Origin: Verrucomicrobiales bacterium
GTDB lineage: Bacteria > Verrucomicrobiota > Verrucomicrobiia > Verrucomicrobiales > DEV007
Direction: 5' to 3'
NCBI GenBank assembly: GCA_023253615.1
Contig: JALRFZ010000431.1
Location: 1 to 9,363 of the forward strand
Length of the DNA: 9,363 nt
The notes beneath the pieces were generated by a model. It saw nothing but the letters and a program-made list of their open reading frames with translations. It did no database searches and was not told where the DNA came from. Shown here one piece after another: positions 1 to 6,332 of this stretch; positions within the stretch are counted from its first letter, which is position 1, and the number at the start of each line of letters is the position of its first letter. The position numbers and the translations under genes were made by a program.

Positions 1-573
1 AACTTCGGACGGGTGCTGCGGGCTTTCCTCCGTCAGGATCCCGACCGCATCCTCGTCGGCGAGATGCGCGACCTCGAGACCGCCCAGATCGCGATCCAGG
101 CCTCGCTCACGGGGCACCTCGTGCTCTCGACCCTGCACACCAACGACGCCCCCGGCGCGGTCACCCGTCTCATCGACATGGGCTGCGAGCCTTTCCTCGT
201 CGCCGCCACGCTCGAAGGCGTGCTCGGCCAGCGTCTCCTCCGACGCATCTGTCCGGATTGCCGGGTCGCCTACAAGCCCACCCAGGCCGTCCTCGCGCAG
301 CTTGGGATCAATCCCAACGATCTCGGCGACAACCAGTTCTATACCGGGCAAGGCTGCGACAAGTGCAACGACACCGGCTACCGCGGCCGCCAGGGCCTTT
401 TCGAGCTGCTCGACATGTCGAATCCCATCCGCGATCTCATCGCCCAGCGCGCCGCCACCGTCGTGCTCAAGCAAAAGGCGCAGGAACTCGGGATGCGGAC
501 CCTCCGCGAGGACGGCATCCGCAACATCTTCGAAGGCATCACCACGATCGAGGAAGTGCTTAAGTACACCTGA
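1..573 (+). CDS. gspE: GspE/PilB-type secretion ATPase, C-terminal part (5' end outside window)
   Basis: This is the C-terminal 190 residues of a hexameric cytoplasmic ATPase that powers pseudopilus or pilus assembly. The frame is open from base 1, so the N-terminal domain and Walker A lie upstream. Visible motifs (numbered from the first residue in the window) are the Walker B-type stretch RILVGEMRD at about 16-24 and the His-box region with LSTLHTND at about 42-49. Two CxxC pairs follow, C84/C87 and C119/C122, the tetracysteine metal-binding site of GspE/PilB proteins. The end ([16 protein letters not shown]) is the usual family C-terminus. gspF starts 79 nt downstream, with a GspG-like gene after it, which is the E-F-G order of type II secretion operons. 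I cannot separate a type II secretion ATPase from a type IV pilus PilB without the N-terminus and the rest of the locus; the family itself is nearly certain. Confidence 0.93.
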   Translation, partial: NFGRVLRAFLRQDPDRILVGEMRDLETAQIAIQASLTGHLVLSTLHTNDAPGAVTRLIDMGCEPFLVAATLEGVLGQRLLRRICPDCRVAYKPTQAVLAQLGINPNDLGDNQFYTGQGCDKCNDTGYRGRQGLFELLDMSNPIRDLIAQRAATVVLKQKAQELGMRTLREDGIRNIFEGITTIEEVLKYT

Positions 574-652
574 CCGAATCTCCCATTTTTTTCCATCGAC
601 AGAGCCGTCCCTGGAAAGCTAATCTCAGAACCAAAAGACAGAATCAGCGAAT

Positions 653-1921
653 ATGGCAAACTTCGAATACATCGCCTTGGATGCGAAGGGCACGGAGACG
701 ACGGGGTCCATCAAGGCGAACGACGAGGCGGATGCGATCAGCCAGCTCCGCAAGAGCGGCCTCTATCCGACCCAGGTCGTTCCCGCGGGCAAAGGGGGCG
801 TCTCCAGCGCCGCGAAAAAACGCGCCAAGAAAGCGCAGGCGGGCAACAGGAAAACCGGTGTCGGAGGGCGCGTCAAAGGCAAGGTGCTGATGATCTTCAC
901 CCGCCAGCTGGCCACCCTCGTGGACGCGGGTCTCCCGCTCCTCCGCGGACTTTCCGTGCTCGGCAAACAGGAGAAAAACCGGGTCATGGCCGGCACCATC
1001 AACCACCTCGCCGATGCCGTCGCGGGCGGATCGACCTTCTCCGAAAGCCTGGGCCAGCACCCGAAGATTTTTGACAAACTGTATGTGAACATGGTGAAGG
1101 CCGGTGAGCTCGGCGGTGTGCTCGAGCTCGTCCTCATCCGTCTCGCCGAGTATCAGGAAAAGGCGCAGAAGCTGAAAAACCGCATCGTCTCGGCGATGGT
1201 GTATCCCATCATCGTCATCGTCATCGCGGTCGGCATCCTCGTCTTCCTCATGGCGGTGATCGTCCCGCGTTTCGAGAGGATCTTCGCCGAAATGCTCGGC
1301 GACAAGCCGCTCCCGGCGATCACCCAGGTCGTCATCGGAATCAGCCGCTGGGTGCAGGATCAGTGGCTCATCGTGCTGATCATCGGCGCGGTGCTCTATG
1401 CCGGCTGGAAGGCCTTCAGCATGACGAAGGCGGGCCGGGTCACGATCGACCGGATGCTGCTGAAGATGCCGGTCTTCGGTCCCGTGCAGTTGAAGAGCTC
1501 CATCTCGCGTTTCACCCGGACCCTCGGCACGCTTGTCACCAGCGGCGTGCCCATCCTCCAGGCGCTCAACATCACCCGCGACACCTCGGGCAATGTCGTC
1601 GTCGCCAACGCGATCGACAAGGTCCACGAGGCGGTGCGCGAGGGGGAATCCGTCGTCGCCCCGCTCGAAGCCAGCAAGATCTTCCCGCCCATGGTCATTT
1701 CCATGGTCGACGTGGGCGAGGAGACCGGCCAGCTCCCCGACATGCTCCTGAAAATCGCCGACGTCTACGACGACGAGGTCGACAACGCCGTCGATGCCAT
1801 GACCTCGATGATCGAGCCCATCATGATCGTGTTCCTCGCCCTCATCGTGGGGACCATCGTCATCGCGCTCTTCATGCCGATGATCTCGATCATCACCGAG
1901 ATGAACAACCAGGCCGGTTGA
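653..1921 (+). CDS. gspF: Type II secretion / type IV pilus inner-membrane platform protein (GspF/PilC family)
   Basis: This is the polytopic inner-membrane platform protein that couples the GspE/PilB motor to pseudopilin polymerisation. At 422 residues it has normal family length. The start MANFEYIALDAKG is the typical GspF N-terminus, followed by a very basic linker at about 54-77. Two T2SSF repeats follow, each with a conserved Gly-Glu motif: MVKAGELGGVL near 147-157 and MVDVGEETGQL near 351-361. Predicted membrane segments are about 184-206, 237-255 and 388-414, the three-helix layout expected. The ATG has no clear Shine-Dalgarno sequence. The 79-nt gap from the ATPase stop contains a T7 run (586-592) but no convincing stem, so co-transcription with the ATPase is likely. 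PilC is the alternative name; the following GspG-like gene favours GspF. Confidence 0.95.
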   Translation: MANFEYIALDAKGTETTGSIKANDEADAISQLRKSGLYPTQVVPAGKGGVSSAAKKRAKKAQAGNRKTGVGGRVKGKVLMIFTRQLATLVDAGLPLLRGLSVLGKQEKNRVMAGTINHLADAVAGGSTFSESLGQHPKIFDKLYVNMVKAGELGGVLELVLIRLAEYQEKAQKLKNRIVSAMVYPIIVIVIAVGILVFLMAVIVPRFERIFAEMLGDKPLPAITQVVIGISRWVQDQWLIVLIIGAVLYAGWKAFSMTKAGRVTIDRMLLKMPVFGPVQLKSSISRFTRTLGTLVTSGVPILQALNITRDTSGNVVVANAIDKVHEAVREGESVVAPLEASKIFPPMVISMVDVGEETGQLPDMLLKIADVYDDEVDNAVDAMTSMIEPIMIVFLALIVGTIVIALFMPMISIITEMNNQAG

Positions 1922-1923
1922 TC

Positions 1924-1939
1924 CGGGAAATCGTTCCCG
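1924..1939 (+). other. Small perfect hairpin just after gspF
   Basis: CGGGAA (1924-1929) and TTCCCG (1934-1939) form a perfect 6-bp stem with an ATCG loop, 2 nt after the gspF stop codon. There is no U-tract, so it is not a standard intrinsic terminator. It could protect the 3' end of a gspE-gspF message or be chance. Confidence 0.35.
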
Positions 1940-2003
1940 CCGGGAGGTCGGTCGAAGCCGGCTGCCTACAGGCGGGATGGGTAAGAAAAAGATTTACATT
2001 GTA

Positions 2004-2033
2004 TTGACTCCGGTGCGCCGGGTTCGATAGACT
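2004..2033 (+). promoter_or_regulatory. Promoter-like sequence for the pseudopilin gene, giving a nearly leaderless mRNA
   Basis: TTGACT (2004-2009) matches the -35 consensus at 5 of 6 positions. After an 18-nt spacer comes TAGACT (2028-2033), 4 of 6 to the -10 consensus. An alternative -10, GATAGA at 2026-2031, gives a 16-nt spacer. Initiation about 7 nt downstream of TAGACT falls at about 2040, the A of the pseudopilin ATG. The pseudopilin could thus be made from its own message without a leader as well as from gspEF readthrough. Confidence 0.5.
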
Positions 2034-2039
2034 GCACGC

Positions 2040-2621
2040 ATGAAGACGATTTTTTACCGGCGCGTCCGGGCATTCAGCATGGTGGAATTGATGGTCGTGG
2101 TAGGGATCATGGTGATCCTGGCCGGAATCCTCATTGCCTCACTCCCGGGGATCCAGAGCCGCATCAACCGTGGTAAGGTCGAGGCCTTCCTCGCGGAGCT
2201 CGAGGGCGGCCTCTCGAAATACCAACTCGACAACGGGATCTATCCCATCAACGAGCCGAGCGGAGACCGTGACCGCAGTGGGATCGAAGGGGCCGCGGTC
2301 CTTTACAAACACCTTTCCGGTGATTTCGACCTGAACGGAGAGGTCGATTTCTCGAACAATGAGAAGGTCTACGTGCCGAGGCTCGATTACTTCTCCAATC
2401 GTGAAGCCAAGGAGCCACGCTCGATGGTCATCGGGGGCGAATACATGGTGATCGATTCCTACAGCAATCCCATCCGCTACATCGCCCAACCGCCGAATCT
2501 GCCCAGAGGTCAGAACCGTGAGACTCGCAATCCCACTTACGACATCTGGTCCATCACCGACGCCGACCCGGGCGACCCCGAGGCAGAGGCGAAGTACATC
2601 AACAACTGGTCGGGGCTCTGA
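2040..2621 (+). CDS. GspG-like type II secretion pseudopilin (prepilin-type N-terminus)
   Basis: This is a 193-residue pseudopilin, probably a subunit of the type II secretion pseudopilus assembled by the two upstream products. A short basic leader (KTIFYRRVRA) precedes the class III cleavage motif A|FSMVE, with the conserved Glu at mature position +5 (residue 16) and a hydrophobic assembly helix to about residue 35. The residue before the cut is Ala11, not the usual Gly. GspG-like landmarks follow: LAELEGGLSKYQLDNGIYP (about 51-69), DSYSNPIRY (139-147, like the family's DPWGNPY) and a tail ending in YINNW (186-190), comparable to GspG DIGNW. An insertion around 91-115 contains DFDLNGEVD, which resembles a calcium-binding EF-hand loop. 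The ATG at 2040 is the only start that places the leader correctly. A minor pseudopilin or a type IV pilin-like protein is possible; GspG is the closest match. Confidence 0.87.
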   Translation: MKTIFYRRVRAFSMVELMVVVGIMVILAGILIASLPGIQSRINRGKVEAFLAELEGGLSKYQLDNGIYPINEPSGDRDRSGIEGAAVLYKHLSGDFDLNGEVDFSNNEKVYVPRLDYFSNREAKEPRSMVIGGEYMVIDSYSNPIRYIAQPPNLPRGQNRETRNPTYDIWSITDADPGDPEAEAKYINNWSGL

Positions 2622-2644
2622 TTCCTCCTCCGATGAAGGTGAAT

Positions 2645-2662
2645 CCGCCGCTTCTGCGGCGG
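2645..2662 (+). terminator. Hairpin after the pseudopilin gene, possible terminator without U-tract
   Basis: CCGCCGC (2645-2651) and GCGGCGG (2656-2662) form a perfect 7-bp GC stem with a TTCT loop, 23 nt after the pseudopilin stop. No T-run follows, so efficient intrinsic termination is uncertain. It marks the likely 3' end of the secretion operon, because a promoter-like sequence for the next gene begins 15 nt later. Confidence 0.45.
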
Positions 2663-2676
2663 GCAGGGGAATTGGA

Positions 2677-2705
2677 TTGGGAAAACTGGGTGAAAATTTC
2701 ATATT
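2677..2705 (+). promoter_or_regulatory. Possible promoter of the 546-residue unknown gene
   Basis: TTGGGA (2677-2682) and CATATT (2700-2705) are separated by 17 nt; each matches 4 of 6 consensus positions. This AT-rich patch stands out against the GC-rich surroundings and sits about 30 nt before the preferred ATG. It is a weak call based on position and composition. Confidence 0.3.
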
Positions 2706-2734
2706 TGTAAGGCATATTGGAACTTTTCCGTTCC

Positions 2735-4375
2735 ATGCCGGAAATCCCGGAATCGCCCCTGCTTGTTCTCGAGGAACTGCCGTTTCCTTCAGGTCAAGGC
2801 AGCGATGTGTCCGAGTGGTGGCGTTTCGGGATCGGCCGGGACGCGTGCGGCGAGACGCTCGCATGGCTGTTTCAGCGCCGCGCCGAGGCTCCCTTGCCCC
2901 TGGGATACCTTGATTCCGTAGACCAGCGGCAGGGTCTCTGGGCTGGTCTGCGTGCCTTGCCCGGCGAGGTCGTCGTCCGTGTCGATGAATCCACTCCGGA
3001 CTCACCCATCATCGCCGCATTCGCCCCGGAAGGCGAGCCGTTTCTCGACTATCTGGCGAGGGTGCCCGCGCTTTCCGAGCGCGTCGCCTGGCGGCTCTGT
3101 CTGGAATTGATCGCCTGGCTCAAGGCCCTCATTCCGGTGCCACGCCTCCTCTCGAATGTCGATCCGACGGATTTTCTCGTGCAGGCGCGGGACGGGATCG
3201 TGCTCTCGATGGGATTTTGTCCGGTCTTCTGCCTGCTCCGCGAAGAGACGCCTCTGAGCGATTATCGCATCGCGCGGCTCTGGAGCGAACGTCTCGCCGT
3301 CATCCATGCCTACCTGAAAGGAGGGCGGAAAGGCACCCCGCTCGGTGGCTCCGCGGCCGACAACAAGGCCTTTCGCACGCTTTTCAAGCACTTCGATGTC
3401 GGGAAAGACCGGACCCTCGGCGAGCGTCTCGACGAAGTCGCCGCGATCTTCCGGTCCGAGCATGAAGCGGCTTCGAAAGGCGGGACAGGCCCCGAGGCTC
3501 CTCTCGACCGGCGCCAATTTCCGACAGGTCCGCTCGCCCGCCTCCTCGCCCGGCGTGCCGTCGAAAGCGATCCCTCCCGCTTCGCCGGGAAGGGCGGGAA
3601 GTCCGGCGGGGGTGGGGGAGAAACCGCCGTCTTTTCCGCCTACCGGATCGACCGGGTCGGGTCCGATCCCGCCGCCGTGAGAATGGCCCATCTCCTGCCG
3701 CCCGAGAGCTGGTTCGAGGCGTCGCTGATCGATCCGTTGAACCGCCGGCTCTCCCATCCCTATCTCAAGGCCCACCATCATTGCCCGCGGATACGCTCCG
3801 TGTATTGCGATGAACATCTCAGCCTCCTCGTCGGCGATCCGGCCGAGGCCATCCCCTTGCCATCCCTGCTCTCCGCCCGAGGCAGCCTCGCCACGGGTGA
3901 TCTTCTCCTCGTTCTTGGAAAGCTCCATCGGGCTCTCGCCCAGTTCGAGAGCGCCGGTTACGATGCGGGCTTGATCTCACCTTGGCAGGTCGAGCTGCGG
4001 CTCGAGACCGGAGTGATTCACCCCGGGTGGAAATCCCTCCTCGCCATGGAGGTGGCGGCATGGCCGGCATGGGAGGTGCTCGTGCGGGTCGAGCGCCCGG
4101 CCGAGTGTTTTCTGCCCGGCGAAACGACGAGCGCCTGGAGTGGTGTGAGGCGTCTCCTCGAAGGCAAGTATTTCCCCGCGCTGGTGGCCTGGATGTTGGA
4201 TTGGAAGCGTTTCCAGTGGGCGGCCCGTGCGGGGGCGCTCGATGCCGAACCCATCACCTGGGATGAACGGCTCCGCCCGCTCTTCGAGGCGGCCCGCGAC
4301 CACCTCGACCCCGCGCAGGGGGCGCAGAGGGAGAAATTTCTCGCCCTTCTCGAAGAGGGTCTCATGCTCGACTGA
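2735..4375 (+). CDS. Uncharacterised 546-residue protein with two degenerate kinase-like halves
   Basis: I do not recognise this protein as a named family. It has no signal peptide or membrane segment and is probably cytoplasmic. I chose the ATG at 2735; an in-frame TTG at 2717 would add six residues. Neither has a Shine-Dalgarno sequence. The protein has two parts joined by a flexible Gly-rich linker (about 285-297, including GGGGG). In the N-terminal half, a helix-rich stretch leads to LLSNVDPTDFLV then DGIVLSMGF (138-161), which resembles the kinase pattern of catalytic loop, beta strands and DFG with the catalytic residues lost. In the second half, KLHRALAQFESAGYDAGLIS then PWQVEL (396-421) has the same look (compare ...LH..G..HGDLSPWNI). 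A tandem pseudokinase-like protein is therefore an inference. It lies alone between the pseudopilin and wbpE, with weak promoter-like sequence upstream, and codon use looks like its neighbours. The frame is certainly coding; the function is unknown. Confidence 0.82.
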   Translation: MPEIPESPLLVLEELPFPSGQGSDVSEWWRFGIGRDACGETLAWLFQRRAEAPLPLGYLDSVDQRQGLWAGLRALPGEVVVRVDESTPDSPIIAAFAPEGEPFLDYLARVPALSERVAWRLCLELIAWLKALIPVPRLLSNVDPTDFLVQARDGIVLSMGFCPVFCLLREETPLSDYRIARLWSERLAVIHAYLKGGRKGTPLGGSAADNKAFRTLFKHFDVGKDRTLGERLDEVAAIFRSEHEAASKGGTGPEAPLDRRQFPTGPLARLLARRAVESDPSRFAGKGGKSGGGGGETAVFSAYRIDRVGSDPAAVRMAHLLPPESWFEASLIDPLNRRLSHPYLKAHHHCPRIRSVYCDEHLSLLVGDPAEAIPLPSLLSARGSLATGDLLLVLGKLHRALAQFESAGYDAGLISPWQVELRLETGVIHPGWKSLLAMEVAAWPAWEVLVRVERPAECFLPGETTSAWSGVRRLLEGKYFPALVAWMLDWKRFQWAARAGALDAEPITWDERLRPLFEAARDHLDPAQGAQREKFLALLEEGLMLD

Positions 4376-4421
4376 ACCCTCTCCGGTGCCGGACGCCGCG
4401 TTTCCGAACCCGGGAAATTCG

Positions 4422-4450
4422 CTGGCGAGGTCCGGTCGGCGGCGTAGACT
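4422..4450 (+). promoter_or_regulatory. Possible wbpE promoter
   Basis: TAGACT (4445-4450) is identical to the -10-like hexamer before the pseudopilin gene. A poor -35, CTGGCG (4422-4427), lies 17 nt upstream. Initiation near 4457 would leave a leader of about 17 nt before the wbpE ATG. The rest of the 98-nt gap after the previous gene shows nothing else clear. Confidence 0.28.
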
Positions 4451-4473
4451 CTCGCTCGCCCGCCCCACCCGCC

Positions 4474-5562
4474 ATGGAATTCATCGATCTCAAGAGCCAG
4501 CAGAAGCGCATCCGCGAAACGCTCGATCGCCGCATCGCCGCCGTGCTCGATCACGGACAGTATATCCTCGGTCCGGAAGTCGGCGAGCTCGAGACCCGGC
4601 TCTGTGAGTTTCTCGGCTGCCGCCACACCATCGCCGTTTCCTCCGGGACCGATTCGCTCCTCATGGCGCTCATGGCGCTCGGAGTCGGGCCGGGGGATGA
4701 GGTGATCACCGTGCCGTATACCTGGATTTCCACCGCGGAAGTCGTCGCCCTCCTCGGTGCCAGGACCGTCTTCGTCGATGTCGAGCCCGATACCTGGAAC
4801 CTCGATCCCTCCCTCCTCGAAGCGGCCATCACCGAGCGGACCAAAGCCATCATGCCCGTCGGCATCTACGGCCAGACCGCCGACATGACCGCGATCAACC
4901 GGATCGCCGGCGCGGCCGGGAACCTCCCGGTCATCGAGGACGCAGCCCAGTGTTTCGGGGCGACCCACCACGGGAAACGATCCGGAGCCCTTTCCCTGAT
5001 CGGCAGCACCTCGTTTTTCCCCTCGAAGCCGCTCGGAGGCTACGGGGATGGGGGAGCCCTCTTCACCGACGACGACGAACTGGCCGAGAAATTCCGATGG
5101 ATCCGCATCCACGGCCAACAACGGAAGCATTTTCACCCCGTCGTGGGGATCAACGGGCGTCTCGACACCCTCCAGGCCGCCATCGTTCTGGCAAAAATGG
5201 ACCTCTTCGAGGAGGAGATCGCGATGCGACAGGCAGTCGCGGCCGGCTACGCGAGCCGCCTCGCCGGAGCCGGTCTCACCCTGCCCTTCGTGGCCGAGGG
5301 CAACACCTCCGTCTACGCCCAGTACACCGTCCTTTCGCCCGACCGCGATGCTCTCCAGGCCAAGCTCGGCGGGGCTGGAATCCCCTCGGTGCCCTATTAC
5401 GCCGTGCCTCTCCATCTCCAACCCGTCTTTGCGGCCCTGGGGCATCGCGAGGGTGACTTCCCCGTGACCGAGCGGGTCGCGGCGACCGGCCTGAGCCTGC
5501 CGATGAGCCCCTACGTCACCTCCGGAGATCAGGATCGTATCGCCGCCGCCATTTTGGGGTGA
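4474..5562 (+). CDS. wbpE: PLP-dependent nucleotide-sugar aminotransferase, WbpE-like (DegT/DnrJ/EryC1/StrS family)
   Basis: This is a 362-residue fold-type I aminotransferase. WbpE of Pseudomonas transfers an amino group from glutamate to the C3 keto group of UDP-2-acetamido-2-deoxy-3-keto-glucuronate, a step toward di-N-acetylated mannuronate in O-antigen. The N-terminus (EFIDLKSQQKRI and HGQYILGPEVGELE) closely matches WbpE as I remember it. PLP-site features are SSGTDS (56-61), VIEDAAQ with Asp156, and FFPSKPLGG with the Schiff-base Lys185. RHGQ is replaced by IHGQ (212-215), followed by GINGRLDTLQAAI (225-237). The C-terminal PLHLQPVF...GDFP and LSLPMSPY are also typical. The ATG at 4474 gives the exact family start and has no Shine-Dalgarno sequence. 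No other genes of the pathway (dehydrogenase, oxidoreductase, acetyltransferase, epimerase) are in this window, so the product sugar is inferred. A related 3- or 4-aminotransferase is possible. Confidence 0.9.
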   Translation: MEFIDLKSQQKRIRETLDRRIAAVLDHGQYILGPEVGELETRLCEFLGCRHTIAVSSGTDSLLMALMALGVGPGDEVITVPYTWISTAEVVALLGARTVFVDVEPDTWNLDPSLLEAAITERTKAIMPVGIYGQTADMTAINRIAGAAGNLPVIEDAAQCFGATHHGKRSGALSLIGSTSFFPSKPLGGYGDGGALFTDDDELAEKFRWIRIHGQQRKHFHPVVGINGRLDTLQAAIVLAKMDLFEEEIAMRQAVAAGYASRLAGAGLTLPFVAEGNTSVYAQYTVLSPDRDALQAKLGGAGIPSVPYYAVPLHLQPVFAALGHREGDFPVTERVAATGLSLPMSPYVTSGDQDRIAAAILG

Positions 5563-5576
5563 AACCACGGGAAAGC

Positions 5577-5596
5577 CGGGAGACGAGTCTCTCCCG
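5577..5596 (+). terminator. Hairpin after wbpE, possible terminator
   Basis: CGGGAGA (5577-5583) and TCTCCCG (5590-5596) form a perfect 7-bp stem with a 6-nt loop, starting 14 nt after the wbpE stop. No U-tract follows directly. It lies immediately before the rpmH promoter and probably helps separate the two transcripts, together with the U-tract hairpin at 5637-5698. Confidence 0.45.
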
Positions 5597-5605
5597 CCTC
5601 TCCTG

Positions 5606-5633
5606 TTGACATTTTCCACCGGGCATCTATCTT
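5606..5633 (+). promoter_or_regulatory. rpmH operon promoter (sigma70-type)
   Basis: A perfect -35 hexamer TTGACA (5606-5611) is followed by a 16-nt spacer and TATCTT (5628-5633), 4 of 6 to the -10 consensus. The expected start of transcription is about 5638-5642, some 85 nt before the rpmH ATG. It is the best promoter in the window and fits the strong expression expected of a ribosomal protein operon. Confidence 0.75.
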
Positions 5634-5636
5634 CAC

Positions 5637-5698
5637 GGCCCTCCATGCCGCCTGATGAGGCGCGGATTCAAAGAAATGCCGCTACGGAGGGCCTTTTT
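5637..5698 (+). ncRNA. Structured rpmH leader: three-way junction closed by a terminator-shaped stem
   Basis: GGCCCTCC (5637-5644) pairs perfectly with GGAGGGCC (5686-5693), and TTTTT (5694-5698) follows directly, as in an intrinsic terminator. Inside the 8-bp stem are two further hairpins: CGCCT/AGGCG (5649-5653 with 5658-5662, loop GATG) and CGGATT/AAT-G-CCG (5663-5668 with 5675-5681, one bulged G). This gives a compact three-way junction. It lies between the predicted start site and rpmH, so it could be an attenuator or autoregulatory leader, a small terminated RNA, or simply the terminator for readthrough from wbpE. The predicted start lies within the 5' arm of the closing stem, so the first one to four bases may not be in the transcript. 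I do not recognise a known leader family. Confidence 0.5.
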
Positions 5699-5724
5699 GG
5701 CAGCCACTTGACTCACCGGAACAG

Positions 5725-5907
5725 ATGAAACGGACTTACCAACCCTCGAAGCGCACCCGCAAAAACCAACACGGGTTCCGTGCCCGTATGGCCACCAAAG
5801 CCGGTCGCGACATCATTCGCCGCCGCCGCCAAAAAGGCCGCAAGCGCCTCATTCCCAAGGGTGCCGAGATCCACTACAAGCGCCACACGGTGCTTCACGG
5901 GAAGTGA
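5725..5907 (+). CDS. rpmH: 50S ribosomal protein L34, with C-terminal extension
   Basis: This is ribosomal protein L34, a small basic protein of the large subunit that contacts 23S rRNA. The N-terminal part has the invariant family pattern: [21 protein letters not shown], then [19 protein letters not shown]. Most L34 proteins end shortly after this point (about 44-47 residues). This one is 60 residues, with an added tail of about 14-16 residues ([20 protein letters not shown] region). The ATG at 5725 is fixed by the MKRT(Y/F)QPS start; upstream is only a weak GGAA. It is the first gene of the rpmH-rnpA-yidD-yidC cluster, driven by the promoter at 5606-5633 and preceded by the structured leader. 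Confidence 0.97.
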   Translation: MKRTYQPSKRTRKNQHGFRARMATKAGRDIIRRRRQKGRKRLIPKGAEIHYKRHTVLHGK

Positions 5908-5966
5908 TCCGGTTCCCTCCGGGTCCGGTATTCCCTGTTTCCGGATGAGATTCCGGTACCGGGACG

Positions 5967-6332
5967 ATGAAACTTCCCCGCTCCAGGCGGATCACGCGAC
6001 GCGCTGATTTCCAGCGTGTCCGCACCTCTGGGGCCACCTATCGGGGGCGTTTCCTCATCCTCGGTTATCTTGCTGACGAGACTCTGACCGAGCCTTTCCA
6101 GCTCGGCCTGATCACGACAAAGCGCCTTGGGGGTGCCGTCGTCCGCAACCGGGTCCGTCGCCGGCTCCGGGGCATCCTCCATCGCACCGGGCATCGCATC
6201 GCGAGGCCCTATTGGCTCGTCCTCATCGCCCGCGGGGCCGCGGCCGAAGCCAGCTCCGAGCAACTCGAAAAAGAGTGGATCTGGCTGATGCACCGGACCT
6301 CGCTCGCCGCTCCCGAAACCCGGCAGGAATGA
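5967..6332 (+). CDS. rnpA: Ribonuclease P protein component
   Basis: This is the protein subunit of RNase P, which binds the 5' leader of precursor tRNA and supports the catalytic RNA in 5' maturation. It has 121 residues, the usual length. Diagnostic sequence is LITTKRLGGAVVRNRVRRRL (48-67), which contains the family RNR motif (60-62) in a basic helix. The N-terminal RSRRITRRADFQRV matches the usual L.....F..V start. It lies 59 nt after rpmH. The gap contains several TCCGG copies and a 10-bp palindrome, CCGGTACCGG, at 5953-5962, just before a weak GGGA ribosome site. Its TGA overlaps the yidD ATG (ATGA at 6329-6332), implying translational coupling. Confidence 0.95.
   Translation: MKLPRSRRITRRADFQRVRTSGATYRGRFLILGYLADETLTEPFQLGLITTKRLGGAVVRNRVRRRLRGILHRTGHRIARPYWLVLIARGAAAEASSEQLEKEWIWLMHRTSLAAPETRQE

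Noticed and set aside
560..592. T7 run after the ATPase gene as a possible terminator
   Set aside because: The nearest stem (GTGC/GTAC around TTAA) is only four pairs with a wobble and is too far from the T-run. gspF follows closely and is expected to be co-transcribed.
5612..5620. TTTTCCACC, resembling a DnaA box next to rpmH
   Set aside because: It is a single site with a mismatch at the last base, inside a promoter spacer. No other boxes, AT-rich unwinding region or dnaA gene are visible, so an origin is not supported.
5652..5676. CTGATGA followed by GAAA, reminiscent of a hammerhead ribozyme core
   Set aside because: The bases between the two motifs cannot form stem II, and the expected stems I and III with a cleavage site are missing. 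The three-way-junction fold uses these bases better.
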